Origin: Silene latifolia
Lineage: Eukaryota; Streptophyta; Magnoliopsida; Caryophyllales; Caryophyllaceae
Reading direction: 5' to 3'
Length of the DNA stretch: 64,000 bases
NCBI RefSeq assembly: GCF_048544455.1
Contig: NC_133537.1
Location: 68,102,634-68,166,633, forward strand
The first letter of the stretch is position 1, and each line of letters begins with the position of its first letter. The translations under genes were made by a program, and so were the position numbers. Below are positions 24,584-35,857 of this stretch, piece after piece. The notes beneath the pieces were generated by a model. That model was given only the letters and a program-made list of their open reading frames with translations, was not told the DNA's origin and did no database searches.

Positions 24584-25096
24584 ACTTGTCACAAAAATTT
24601 TATTCTCTATATGACTGACTAGATTTGACGAGATTGTATGACCGTGTCCGTATTTTTAGTTGCACTTTTATTTATGTCAACTTTATATTATATTATGAGA
24701 ATATTCCATTTTCTAGTCATATATATTTTAAGTTTATTATGAGCCAAGAGTCGTAACCAACTGCTCGTTTTTCTTGCCAAAACCGAAATTTCCATAAGTC
24801 TATCTCTTACCATATCTTACTTTATCCTTATATATCTTACCATATCTTTTACCCTAACCACTTGTCTATCTTTTGGTAAATCTTTTAATAAAAAAAAAAA
24901 AAAATCAAAATTTACCTAACTTCTCTCCACACGCCACCTCCACTATCCTACTTCCCTTAAATCTCTTTACCATAATAAGATTCCAACTCCCATAAATACT
25001 CCCTCCTACCGTCACCATCACCATCACAAACACAAAACCCAAAGCTCTCTTTTTAGACTTTTCTACACACTCAACCTCCAAAATCCTTTGATCATC
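24584..25096 (+). other. Spacer between pol and the env-position ORF, SIRE copy 2
   Basis: Same sequence as 14410-14936 apart from a shorter poly-A run and small indels. No ORF or clear regulatory site is visible. Confidence 0.6.
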
Positions 25097-26725
25097 ATGA
25101 CTCCTCCCTCAACCCGTTTTCACTCGCCCTCAACTCGGTCCACAACTCGGACCGGGTCCTCCAAACCTTCATGCACTAAAACCTATGTCCCTATCAAAAC
25201 TCCCTCACCTTCATCAAACCAAAAACCAACTAACCCCGATCATAACCGGGTTGATCCTAACTTAGAAGGGAAAAGACGGAAGTTGAATAAAGGGAAAAAG
25301 AAGGCCGTGGGGTTTGAAGACTCGGTGGAAGAGATTGAGGTTGTAGCTACTCAAGAAGGTCCCCAAAGGACAATGTTTCGGGAATATATGCCGAATGCAA
25401 CATCAAAAGGGCTTGATACGCTTCGACTCACCGCGGATGAAAGAACCCGTGTCAACAATGTTATGAGGTATGGTATTCATGGTGGTCGTCTCTATTCCGA
25501 AAAGTGGTATGGAAAAATCGAAGCCTTGCAATTCTTTAAGGATTTCTTGAATTTTCAAGAATGGAAGAAAGTTTGTTCCTTTGTTGGCCCGGTTTATCCT
25601 ATAGAGGTAATCCAATTTTATTCTTCCGTCTCTGTCAAAAATAATGTGTTGCATGCGGTGGTGAATGATACCGAAGTCAAACTCTCCCTTGCCGATTTTT
25701 GTACTCTGTTTTCGGTCCCTGATAATGGGATCGAAATAAATCCGAGTGCGGAATGGGGAGATGTGACGGAGGAAGAGAAGCTTAAAATTAAGAAGTCGTT
25801 TGATGTTGATGCTACGGGGTCAAGTAACATGCTTGCGGGGTCGTTTACTCCAAAATTGAAATTCTTTCTTAATTTCATTTGGAACACCGTTGTTCCGAGA
25901 AGGGGTGGTCGTGATAAGTTGTCTAGCTATGAGATGTTGTTGTTGTCTAGGTGGCTCGAGGGAACCAAAGTTAGTCTTCCTCGTCTTATGTTTCATAAAA
26001 TCATTCAAACTAGTGTTTGTGTCACTGAGGAAAAATTTTATACAACTTTGGATTTGCCTTATGGCATGTGGGTCTCTCGGCTTTTGGAACAACAAGGGGT
26101 GATTGGGATTTCTAGTTATGGTGTAAAGGTGAAAGATGAGATGTGTGACACTCATCTTAAATTGATGAAAGTTGGTGCTATTGGACCCGATTTGGTGTTT
26201 TTGTCGAAAGGGAATGTGGTGGAGAAATCGTCTGATGTGGTCTCGGTTATTGAACAAAAAATGGAAGTGTTTATGGCAAGTATTTGTGAGAAATTGGATG
26301 CACAAAATAAGATGGTTGTTGAGTTGGTCTTGGGTTTGGGAAAAGACAAGGGTGAGGCTTCGGGTTCGAAGGGTTCGGATCATGGTGAAGTCTTGTCTTA
26401 TTTACATGGGCTTGAAGCACGAGTGGATGCTATGGCTAAGGATGCGGCTAGGGCGGCAAAGGAGTGTGTTCGTCATTCTAGTTCGTTAGCTAATTTGGCT
26501 AGTCAAGGTGGGGCTTTGTGGAAGGAAGGGAAGGCTATGCATGAGGATATGCGGGTTGTGTACGAGGCTACTCAAGCCTTGTCAATGAAGGTGCTTAATT
26601 TTGAGCGGTGTCTCACGGCTCAAGCTAATCATGTCCGTTCATGCTTTGATCGTCTTGACTCTCTTGAGTTTAGGACCCGTCCCGGTTATGTCAACCCCAA
26701 TGTCGTGAAACGTGACATTCCTTGA
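25097..26725 (+). CDS. Third (env-position) ORF of SIRE, intact, plant-transposon-domain type
   Basis: An uninterrupted frame of 542 residues from ATG 25097; an upstream TTG extension is in frame but ATG is preferred. The N-terminus is Ser/Thr/Pro-rich, with a basic KRRKLNKGKKK segment near residue 60. Residues ~100-330 resemble the putative plant transposon protein domain seen in third ORFs of plant retrotransposons (FREYMP, WYGKIEALQFFKDF, FYSSVSVKN, LSLADFC). The C-terminal third is Ala/Lys/Glu/Leu-rich and probably coiled coil. No signal peptide, hydrophobic transmembrane segment or fusion-peptide-like stretch is visible, so an envelope role is not supported by the sequence. It lies about 510 bases after pol and would need a spliced or separate transcript. 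Function unknown. Confidence 0.85.
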   Translation: MTPPSTRFHSPSTRSTTRTGSSKPSCTKTYVPIKTPSPSSNQKPTNPDHNRVDPNLEGKRRKLNKGKKKAVGFEDSVEEIEVVATQEGPQRTMFREYMPNATSKGLDTLRLTADERTRVNNVMRYGIHGGRLYSEKWYGKIEALQFFKDFLNFQEWKKVCSFVGPVYPIEVIQFYSSVSVKNNVLHAVVNDTEVKLSLADFCTLFSVPDNGIEINPSAEWGDVTEEEKLKIKKSFDVDATGSSNMLAGSFTPKLKFFLNFIWNTVVPRRGGRDKLSSYEMLLLSRWLEGTKVSLPRLMFHKIIQTSVCVTEEKFYTTLDLPYGMWVSRLLEQQGVIGISSYGVKVKDEMCDTHLKLMKVGAIGPDLVFLSKGNVVEKSSDVVSVIEQKMEVFMASICEKLDAQNKMVVELVLGLGKDKGEASGSKGSDHGEVLSYLHGLEARVDAMAKDAARAAKECVRHSSSLANLASQGGALWKEGKAMHEDMRVVYEATQALSMKVLNFERCLTAQANHVRSCFDRLDSLEFRTRPGYVNPNVVKRDIP

Positions 26726-26912
26726 ACCCGTCCTCCTCTTTTCCTTACCTTTTCTTTTGTTAGACTTTATATTTTGAATAATTGTCTAATTCGGCCCATT
26801 TTGGCTTACTTCTCATTCGGCCCATTTGGCTTAAAACTCTTGTTCTCATTCGGCCCAGTTGGCAATTAGACTAATTTGATTTGTAGTATGCTTATTTTCT
26901 ATTTTGGCATGT
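26726..26912 (+). other. SIRE 3' region of copy 2, left part, with target site of the nested element
   Basis: It corresponds to 16567-16752 of copy 1. Three ATTCGGCCCA-type repeats are present. CATGT at 26908-26912 is repeated at 37294-37298, the target duplication of the nested element. The remainder resumes at 37299. Confidence 0.85.
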
Positions 26913-28100
26913 TGATGACCGGGATTTGTCGTCACTTCCGGTACCAAAAACTATTTATAAAGAACCAAATAAAAGTAGTATTTATTCGGGTGTCGAACAC
27001 AAAGATGGCGGGGGTTAGATACTTGGTTTGTTTAAGTCTTTAGTTTAGTCAAACAAAATAAGATGTTGATTTATCTAAAACTAAGATGCAAACAAGTTAA
27101 ATTAAACTAAATGGGGTTGTATTCAATTAATGGAAGAACTAGAGTCTTCGGGTTCACTTGGGTAGGAGGGTATAAAACAAGATCAAAACAAGACATGGGT
27201 GATGACAATGGTCAAGGAATTAAGACTAATTTCCTAGTCACCTCGAGTTCATTAACAAGTTGTCACTTAATTAATATGAACTCAATACTAACATGGCATA
27301 TAGACCTTCCAATAGCATAAGCATCAAGACAAGCCAAACATGTCAAAGAAAGAGTCAAACTTTCGTTCAAACTATTCTACCAACACTTAATATGCATGAG
27401 AACAAGACCGATCGAGCTACTAATCATAGCATAAAGACCATCCAATAGCTTAAGCACCAAGACAAGTTAAACATGCTAATGAAAGATTCAACTTTCGTTC
27501 AAACATTTCATCGAGCACTTCATATGCATGAAAGTAAATACCAAGTAATCACCCAATTCCAAATGTTAATAACCCATTTTTACACCCATTAATGACCCAA
27601 GATCCCCCTAAACTCTAGATGAGACTACTCACTCATGTTCATGGATGAGAAATTAACAACAAATTGCAACAATAAACAAGTAAACATTGTAAACATGATA
27701 AAGATGGGAACTTTGAATGAATAACAATTAACCAACATAAGAAATGTAAACAAATGAAAATAATGTAAACAAAGGATGAGAATTATACCAAATAAGAGGA
27801 AAGGAACAAGCTTGGATAATAATGGAAGAATGAATTTCTTCAAATCTTCAAATACAACCCAAAATACTAATTGTATACTAATGAGAGATGAAGAACTTGC
27901 ATAAACAAAGGAAGAATTAAACTAATAATTAAAGAAAGATTGCAAATTTTATTGAATGAAAATGAGAGAGTAAATATTAGGGTTCTACAATATTGAGAGA
28001 GAAAGATGAACTAACTAATTTTCTAATCTAAATGGTAGTAATAATGTGTAGTGGTGTGTCCCCTTTATACTACTCTAATAATAATGATACTAATACAAAC

Positions 28101-28140
<40 letters not shown>

Positions 28141-29583
28141 CTTAATAATACCTAAAGCTATCGACACAATACAAGTCTTCAAACAAAAACAAAGACATCG
28201 ACACAAACAAAAAGGGGAAAACGCAATATCGCAGCAAGGGTGTGCCTGCCGGTCAACCGGCGGTCGGGCATGGTCACCGGCAGCGAGTACTTCAAAATTA
28301 AAGAAACGGAATTTGGATTGGGTGCGGGAGCCGGTGAGGCGGCTGCCGGGGTACCGGTAGAGGATCGCAAAAGTTGATGCGAGATGTTGGATTGCGTGTT
28401 GTGCCGGTAGCCCGGCTGCCGGTGGCTATGACCGGTAGCGAGAACATAAAGAAAAGGAGAAAAATTGATGTTGGTGTCTGCCGGTGTGGGTAGTCGACTG
28501 CCGGGCAACCGGCAGAGATCACAAAGCTTCAAATCAGTTCGGTTTCAAGCTCGAGTTGATGAACGAATTGGTGATGACTGATTGTTGTTGGTGATTGCTC
28601 CTGCCGTGCTCGGGTAATGGATGCGTGGTGATTGAATGGTGATGCAGGACTGTTGCTTCAATGGTGTCGGAGGACAGAAGAGGACGAGAACATGGATGGT
28701 GATGACGATTATGAATGGTGGCGAAGATGAATGAAGATGGTGAAGCTGGTGATTGCTGAATTGGTGAATGAATGATGTAGTTATGGAGGATGATGGCCAT
28801 GGAGAAGTCGGGTTTTCGGGTTTCTGTGCGATTGAATTAAGGTGGTTAATGGTGAATGAAGACGAAGGAACAGGCTATGGTGGTGGATGTCGGGTTTGAT
28901 TGAATTGAAGAGTAAACGGAGGTGATGGTGGTATAATGGAGCTGATGATTAAAGGTTGATGCTGGCTGAATTGCAGAGCAATGAAAAATGGTGAGTTGTG
29001 TTGATGAAATACGGATTGAATTTGGTGATGGTGCAGGTGAATGAAGGTGGAGTTGGTGCGTGATGTGGATTTCGGGCTCGGGGTCTGTTGCTGCGACTTG
29101 TTGCTGTTGACAAGAAGTGGTGATGGTGGTTGTTAATGGGGATTTGCATGATGATGGTGGATGAAGACGATGAAGGAGAAGGGGAGTTGAAATGGATGAA
29201 GAAGGTCAACGTTGACCTTTGGCTTTGTTGACTTCCTCTGTCTTGGCTTACACAGTTACACCAACCCGTCTTAATTCCGTTTTGACTCGATTTGCTTCTC
29301 AATTTCCACCTCATTTCACTTCCTTTACTCACGAACCCGCCTAGGCTTTATTTCCTCTTTATTATTCCGCCTCACCTGCATATAATATTAATATATTAAT
29401 AAAATAATAATAATAATAAAACTAATATTATAATAACAATACGACTAATTATTAAATATGACTAAGACGGCTATTAATTACAAATTAGTTATTAAATGAG
29501 CTATTAAGTCATTTAACGCACACAAAATCGAGTTGAATAAGAGTAAAAGTATGGGTAAAATCCGACGAAAATGCTACCTATCA
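26913..29583 (-). repeat. LTR of the non-autonomous Athila-like element (3' LTR)
   Basis: This LTR of 2671 bp is nearly identical to 34621-37293. On the minus strand a TATA box GTATAAAG lies at 28070-28063, directly downstream of an ATT/AAT microsatellite (28101-28140 here, about three units longer in the partner). A CCGGC-rich segment at 28240-28520 holds most of the differences between the two LTRs. The 28530-29340 part is rich in GATGG/GGTGA words and its open frames are low complexity. Confidence 0.9.
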
Positions 29584-29640
29584 AATCTCCCCACACTTAA
29601 ACCTTACTCGTCCTCGAGTAAGCTCATTAAATAAACTAAG
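29584..29640 (-). other. Polypurine tract and conserved box of the non-autonomous element
   Basis: On the minus strand AAGTGTGGGGAGATT abuts the LTR start TGATAG, preceded by CTCGAGGACGAG. The outer Athila has CTCGGGACGAG and AAGTGTGGGGGTATT in the same place (58452-58486). Confidence 0.85.
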
Positions 29641-32270
29641 ACCCGTAAAGAAAAAGGACTAGATAAACTAATAATATCCGATGAAAGACAATTAACGGGC
29701 CTTCTCCGTCCCTTCAACTCACACCGAAACACAATGAGGTATGCATTCCGATGTAAGGCAAGTGGGGGCTTGCGGAAAATTGCGACACATCCAACATTAA
29801 GCACGCAAATAAGCAATGGATGCATCTACAAAAAGTCAAACCGCTTTCCTCATCTAAGCGGTCGTTTTGCTTTCAAAAATTAAATAGAGAGAGTCAGTGG
29901 AGGATGTCATCTCCGGGTCTTACCAATGTGTCGACTCCCTAATTCTAGCTCAAGTAACCAACATTGACAACACGGGGTGCCTTAGAAACAAATTCTAGGC
30001 GGGAAAGAGGAAGTACTTCGCTATACTCACAAGAATGACACGACACACGCAAGATTCGACTTAATATCAAACCGTTGACCAAAAAGAGACCAAAGACCGA
30101 CTCTCACGGGTTTCACTAGTCACTCAAATGAAAGAACGGGGTGATTTTTGTGGCAAAATGTAACCAAAATCACTCTCCTAACTCGACTTGCGAAGCATGC
30201 CCGCAATCTAATGTGGTACTCCATCCAATATCCGCAAGAGAAATGCCAAATGATGCACATACAAGAGACATTCGGGTTGTAATGGGGCTTGGGTTCGGTA
30301 AAAAGGGATCGGTGCAAGCACCGTTTTATGACATGTGAGGCTATCGGTTAAGTAGTCGTCACATCTAACCAATCCACTAAACTCAACCCATGCAAAAGAA
30401 TTCTTCCACAACATTTGGCAAAGATTGCCATTTTCAAAAATCATTCAATCCTCTTCAAAACAAACTCAATTTGCAAATTACCAACCCTTTATTAAACACA
30501 AAAATATACATTCTTTTCTTTTTCTTTTTCATTTCATTTTTCTCTTTTTCTATTTGTTTTTCTTCTTCATTTTTTTCTTTCTTTTCCTTCACTTGTAACC
30601 TCCTCAACAATTGAAAAATTGGCCAACCATCAAGCTTCATTTCACTTTTGTGATAATTCGGACCGTTCACCTCAATAAAAATCATATTTCCTTCCCAATT
30701 ATACTCCTTAAAACAACTACAATGACGAACTACTCAACAAAGGTGAGATGTTTATGGAATGTAGTTATTTTATTGGCAAATGAAATGACAAGGCTTAGGC
30801 ATAAATTGGGTAAACAAAAGGGAAAGATGATCAAATGGGTGAAAAATAAGCTTATTTGGCTATGAGAGGCTACTTTATCTGAACAAAATTGTCTCAACAT
30901 GCACATCGACACTTCTACGGAATCAAGGAATGAGCACCATACTTATGCGTTTTGACATGACATACCACGTAAGGAGGACTAATCACATGACCTAAACGGG
31001 ACCGGTTTGATGGACCGGCCATATGGAGGCTCTATCCTCACATTTTAGTAGCTATGTCGGACCTAGGTCAAGTCTCGGGCCTAATTCGGTCTCACAAGGT
31101 GGTCGCAACTTGGTTGTTAAGCTAGACTTCCGGGTTTTTGCAAGCAAAAACCATAACATGTGTCATCAAGAGGTACGAGCTATTAAAAGGGAAATGACAC
31201 GGGCAAAACAAATTATCATCATTGGCAACATATGCCCTCCACTTTTAGACTCCCTATGCAAATTTTTACAAACGAAATGCAACGTGTATGGATGCAAACT
31301 ACACATATGAACAAGCTATGTGAATGCAAGAGTGAACACATATATACATTTCTAGTCTAAGTGCACACAATATCTAGTCCTAACAACACACCAATAATAC
31401 AAGTATATCCAAAACGGTTCCCAAAAGGAACACCTACATCAAAAATCCCGTCCTCCTCCATGCTACTATATACAAAAAGAAAAGGAAGGATAAAGGAGAA
31501 AGAATTGGAAGAATTTTACCAAGCGTCTTCTCCGATGATTCATGTGTTGCTTATCAAAATGGTTAGGACAAATGCAATATATATAATTTAAATAATGCAA
31601 TATTTTTGGAATTTTTGAAAATTTTCAATTTTTAGGGATTTTTGTAATTCTCTAAAATTAACAAGCAAGTATATACAAATATAAACAAAAATTCACAAAG
31701 TGGATATTTCCCTCCCCACACTTGAAATTTACATTGTCCTCAATGGAACAAAGTATAGGGAGAGAATAGGAAAAATAAATAACATATTTTGGATTTTGAA
31801 ATTTGTTTTTGAAATGAAATAACATGTTTTTGTTGGTTTTTGTATTTTTCAAAATTAAAGGACATGTTTTTGGATTTTTTGAATATTTGAAAATAAATAA
31901 CATGTTTTGTATTTTTAAAATATGAGAATGTCCTCCCCACACTTATTTATTTACATATTTCTTGATGGAAATAAATGTGTGGAGGATATTCGAAAAGTAA
32001 ATACATATTTTCGAAGATTTTTGATTTTTCAAATTTTTAGTTGTTTTTGGTTGATGAATATAATGCATGAACTATTCTATATGCTAAATTGAAAGTACGG
32101 TGCAAACTACACTATATGAATGCAAAGAGAGCTAATTTAGATTAACTCCTATTCGGATCATGTCACTAAATGCAAAATGCGGTAAAAACTTAATTAAAGA
32201 GAAGGAGAATATATACAATGCGGTGGTTCTTTAGTAACTCCACCAAACCTCTTCATTAAGGAGACTTCAA
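29641..32270 (-). other. Non-coding internal region of the non-autonomous element
   Basis: No supported gene. Two further polypurine-like CTCCCCACACTT strings occur at 31712-31723 and 31932-31943 (plus-strand reading), the first with the ACATTGTCCTCAATGG context expected beside Athila third ORFs. A pyrimidine tract of about 90 bases (30505-30595) is a long polypurine run on the element's sense strand. 31780-31925 repeats AACATGTTTT-type words three times. Short open frames here look like chance. Confidence 0.6.
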
Positions 32271-34190
32271 TCAACCGGGATCCCCCTCTTGGAATCCCGC
32301 TATCCCTTTAACAACTTCAAACTTTCTCATGGAGCAAGAGCTCCCAAGCTTTGACAACACTTCATGTACACCGCTTATGGCATGGTGCACTTCCGACCAT
32401 TTCCGGGCAATTTCTTCTTCAAACTTCTTCTTGTCATGGACAAGAACTTCTTCATTTTCTAGGCTTGGTTCACATTTCCCTTTTCTTTTCGCCTTCTTTC
32501 TCCATCTTTTTGGTTTCTTCTTCTCAACCCTTGGCTTCATTTTTGGAGGGGCATTAGTGCTATAATCAAATTTGGGAGGGATGACATTGAGGTGATCCTC
32601 TCCAACATTAAGCTTAAACTCCTCTTTTCCTTTTTCATCTTCTATCATCAACACTTCACCTTCCCTTTTCTTATCAATCTTCTTTGGGGTTTCTTTGCTT
32701 GAAGTGACCGAGATACACTCATCAAGTCGGGAAATATCTTCATGCTTATCAAGGCAAGTAAATTGGTAGGAGGTGGGAGGTGGAGGAGTCAACTTCTCAA
32801 CATTGAGGTTCATGATGTTGTCATTTTTACCCCCATTTTCTTGACCCTCCAAATGAATCGGACCATTTCCAAAGAGGAGAGTTTCAATATCTTCCAAGCT
32901 AGTGTCAAAACTACAAGTATCATAGTTTTTCTCGCGGCTCCTCAACTCCCCAAGTACGGCAATTTCAAATTCATCAACCTCCATTTCCAAAGTCCTAACC
33001 GCTTCCCCACACTTGCCATTGACACACACTTCATCTTCATGAATTTTAGAAGGAATTGGTGGTGGGAGGCCTTCCTCATCATCATAGATATTCTTTTGCT
33101 TTGAGATAACTTCCTCTAGAAAGTTAGTGTAATGAGGTGTCTCTTCCGTGGATGGAAGAGTGACTTCCATCATTTTCACCAAGTTAAAGAATTTCTCGAC
33201 ATGTGAGCCTTCATTGGTCACTTCAACCCTTTGAGGAAAAGGTAAAAGTGGCACATGAAGAGGTTTTGGTGTAACCTCGGGTTCCTCTACAACCAACTTA
33301 CTAACTTCTAGCTTTTCCGGTGAGTTTTCCTCCCACATAACCATCTCTTCTTCTTCATCATCGGTTTCAACTTCTTTTCTCTCAACTTGTATCCCCATAA
33401 TTTCTTCAAGAACAAACTCATCCTCATTTTCACACCTTCTTTGATCAACAATTTCGGGGGTAGTTGATACAATCGGGTCATCATTCTCTTCACTCACTTC
33501 AAATGATATTGGCCTTGACTCGTCACCAACATTAAGGGACATGCATGCTTCCTCCATTGCCACTTCTCCTCCCACAATGATTGTGTTGACCTCATTTACC
33601 TCTATAGGATCCTTAGCATTTTGCCCTTGCCCTAAAAATTCATCCGGTGGTGTTTGAGGGTCAACAAGAGCTTTGGAACCCATTAGACGAAGAAGGGTAC
33701 TTTGGGAGGCATAGAGTTCCTTTATGTGTTCGAGGACTTGGGTCTCAAAAAATTTTTGATGGGCGGAGAAGCTATTCATGCTTTGTAGGGTTGAACTTGC
33801 CAAGTCTTCTATCATCTTAAACAATTTGTCATATTGAGCATCTCCCAAGAAATTGCTTGCTTGAGGTGGTGGCTCTTGATTGGAAGATTGGTTGGTAAGT
33901 GAGAAAGGAGAGTCATGGTTGTACCGGTTTTGAAAATTTGAACCTTGGCCTTGGTCAAAGCCTTGGTTGAATCCTTGATAGTTTTGATTGAAATTTTGGT
34001 CTTGATAACCTTGGTTGTACCCTTGCTCTTGGTACCCTTGGTTGTACCCTTGGTCAAAACTTTGATAGTTTTCATTGCAATTGTGATCTTGGTACCCTTG
34101 ATTGAAACCTTGATTGGCTTGGTTCCCTTGATTTCCATGGTAGAAGTCTTGGTAACCTTGGTAACCTTGGTTGAAGCTTTCTTGATTCAT
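32271..34190 (-). CDS. 639-aa ORF with Gln/Asn/Gly/Tyr-rich repeat head, unknown function
   Basis: An uninterrupted 639-residue frame starting about 410 bases downstream of the primer-binding site on the minus strand, the position gag would occupy. Residues 1-85 are reiterations of NQGYQ, NQGF and DQGYNQGYQ, a prion-like composition. At about 110-180 a helical segment (FKMIEDLASSTLQSMNSFSA) resembles spacer segments in Athila Gag C-termini, a weak similarity. The middle (about 190-530) is acidic and Glu/Val-rich. The region 545-580 is strongly basic (KKKPKRWRKKAKRKGK), suggestive of nucleic-acid binding or nuclear targeting. No zinc knuckle, protease or RT motif is visible. It may be a Gag-derived or captured protein that serves element RNA. 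Function unknown. Confidence 0.75.
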   Translation of the reverse strand: MNQESFNQGYQGYQDFYHGNQGNQANQGFNQGYQDHNCNENYQSFDQGYNQGYQEQGYNQGYQDQNFNQNYQGFNQGFDQGQGSNFQNRYNHDSPFSLTNQSSNQEPPPQASNFLGDAQYDKLFKMIEDLASSTLQSMNSFSAHQKFFETQVLEHIKELYASQSTLLRLMGSKALVDPQTPPDEFLGQGQNAKDPIEVNEVNTIIVGGEVAMEEACMSLNVGDESRPISFEVSEENDDPIVSTTPEIVDQRRCENEDEFVLEEIMGIQVERKEVETDDEEEEMVMWEENSPEKLEVSKLVVEEPEVTPKPLHVPLLPFPQRVEVTNEGSHVEKFFNLVKMMEVTLPSTEETPHYTNFLEEVISKQKNIYDDEEGLPPPIPSKIHEDEVCVNGKCGEAVRTLEMEVDEFEIAVLGELRSREKNYDTCSFDTSLEDIETLLFGNGPIHLEGQENGGKNDNIMNLNVEKLTPPPPTSYQFTCLDKHEDISRLDECISVTSSKETPKKIDKKREGEVLMIEDEKGKEEFKLNVGEDHLNVIPPKFDYSTNAPPKMKPRVEKKKPKRWRKKAKRKGKCEPSLENEEVLVHDKKKFEEEIARKWSEVHHAISGVHEVLSKLGSSCSMRKFEVVKGIAGFQEGDPG

Positions 34191-34598
34191 GTTTGGCTTT
34201 GTGGTGGGTATTTTTGTAGGTACTTGTATGTTGTGAAAGGATTTTATAAGAAGGGATAAATTGTGTTGTTTGGTTGTTCTTTGGTAAAGGTTTCTTGGTG
34301 CGATTGGATGGATGTGCTACCTTGGTTTAAAGTTGCCAAGTCGGAATTCTCAATCCTTGCTAAGGTCCTTCTTCTTAAAGCTCTAAAGAGCCTTTCCGAT
34401 TCCGAGTCACTAAGCAAAAGATTTACCGTTTCCTCTAGGCATATACTTCAACAAACCGTTAGTCTCCTAGTGCTTTGAGGCACTAGGGATAAGCAATAAC
34501 ACCATCACTCTACAAGAAACAAGTAACTACTCAAACAAGCAAACAACAAGTAAAGACTAAAGCTAGAAACTCCAACTAACTAAGCATAACCTAACGCC
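34191..34598 (-). other. Leader of the non-autonomous element
   Basis: Non-coding sequence between the primer-binding site and the 639-aa ORF. A short region at 34380-34480 reads as a possible plus-strand frame, but nothing supports it as a gene. Confidence 0.5.
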
Positions 34599-34617
34599 AT
34601 CCCCGGCAACGGCGCCA
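34599..34617 (-). other. Primer-binding site (tRNA-Asp type) of the non-autonomous element
   Basis: TGGCGCCGTTGCCGGGGAT on the minus strand, three bases inside the right-hand LTR. The outer Athila uses the same primer type. Confidence 0.92.
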
Positions 34618-34620
34618 TTT

Positions 34621-35808
34621 TGATGACCGGGATTTGTCGTCACTTCCGGTACCAAAAACTATTTATAAAGAACCAAATAAAAGTAGTATTTATTCGGGTG
34701 TCGAACACAAAGATGGCGGGGGTTAGATACTTGGTTTGTTTAAGTCTTTAGTTTAGTCAAACAAAATAAGATGTTGATTTATCTAAAACTAAGATGCAAA
34801 CAAGTTAAATTAAACTAAATGGGGTTGTATTCAATTAATGGAAGAACTAGAGTCTTCGGGTTCACTTGGGTAGGAGGGTATAAAACAAGATCAAAACAAG
34901 ACATGGGTGATGACAATGGTCAAGGAATTAAGACTAATTTCCTAGTCACCTCGAGTTCATTAACAAGTTGTCACTTAATTAATATGAACTCAATACTAAC
35001 ATGGCATATAGACCTTCCAATAGCATAAGCATCAAGACAAGCCAAACATGTCAAAGAAAGAGTCAAACTTTCGTTCAAACTATTCTACCAACACTTAATA
35101 TGCATGAGAACAAGACCGATCGAGCTACTAATCATAGCATAAAGACCATCCAATAGCTTAAGCACCAAGACAAGTTAAACATGCTAATGAAAGATTCAAC
35201 TTTCGTTCAAACATTTCATCGAGCACTTCATATGCATGAAAGTAAATACCAAGTAATCACCCAATTCCAAATGTTAATAACCCATTTTTACACCCATTAA
35301 TGACCCAAGATCCCCCTAAACTCTAGATGAGACTACTCACTCATGTTCATGGATGAGAAATTAACAACAAATTGCAACAATAAACAAGTAAACATTGTAA
35401 ACATGATAAAGATGGGAACTTTGAATGAATAACAATTAACCAACATAAGAAATGTAAACAAATGAAAATAATGTAAACAAAGGATGAGAATTATACCAAA
35501 TAAGAGGAAAGGAACAAGCTTGGATAATAATGGAAGAATGAATTTCTTCAAATCTTCAAATACAACCCAAAATACTAATTGTATACTAATGAGAGATGAA
35601 GAACTTGCATAAACAAAGGAAGAATTAAACTAATAATTAAAGAAAGATTGCAAATTTTATTGAATGAAAATGAGAGAGTAAATATTAGGGTTCTACAATA
35701 TTGAGAGAGAAAGATGAACTAACTAATTTTCTAATCTAAATGGTAGTAATAATGTGTAGTGGTGTGTCCCCTTTATACTACTCTAATAATAATGATACTA
35801 ATACAAAC

Positions 35809-35857
<49 letters not shown>

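Noticed and set aside
25088..25096. Upstream TTG extension of the env-position ORF
   Set aside because: The ATG at 25097 is in frame nine bases later and is the conventional start. The extension has no support.
28530..29340. Minus-strand His/Ser/Pro-rich frames in the LTRs (also 36244-37042)
   Set aside because: They occur identically in both LTRs, are low complexity and result from GATGG/GGTGA-rich sequence.
30141..31310. Short plus- and minus-strand frames in the internal region of the non-autonomous element
   Set aside because: They are short, have no recognisable domain and no consistent strand, as expected of chance frames.
33945..34259. Val/Leu-rich plus-strand frame opposite the NQGYQ repeats
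   Set aside because: It is the antisense shadow of the repetitive head of the 639-aa ORF.
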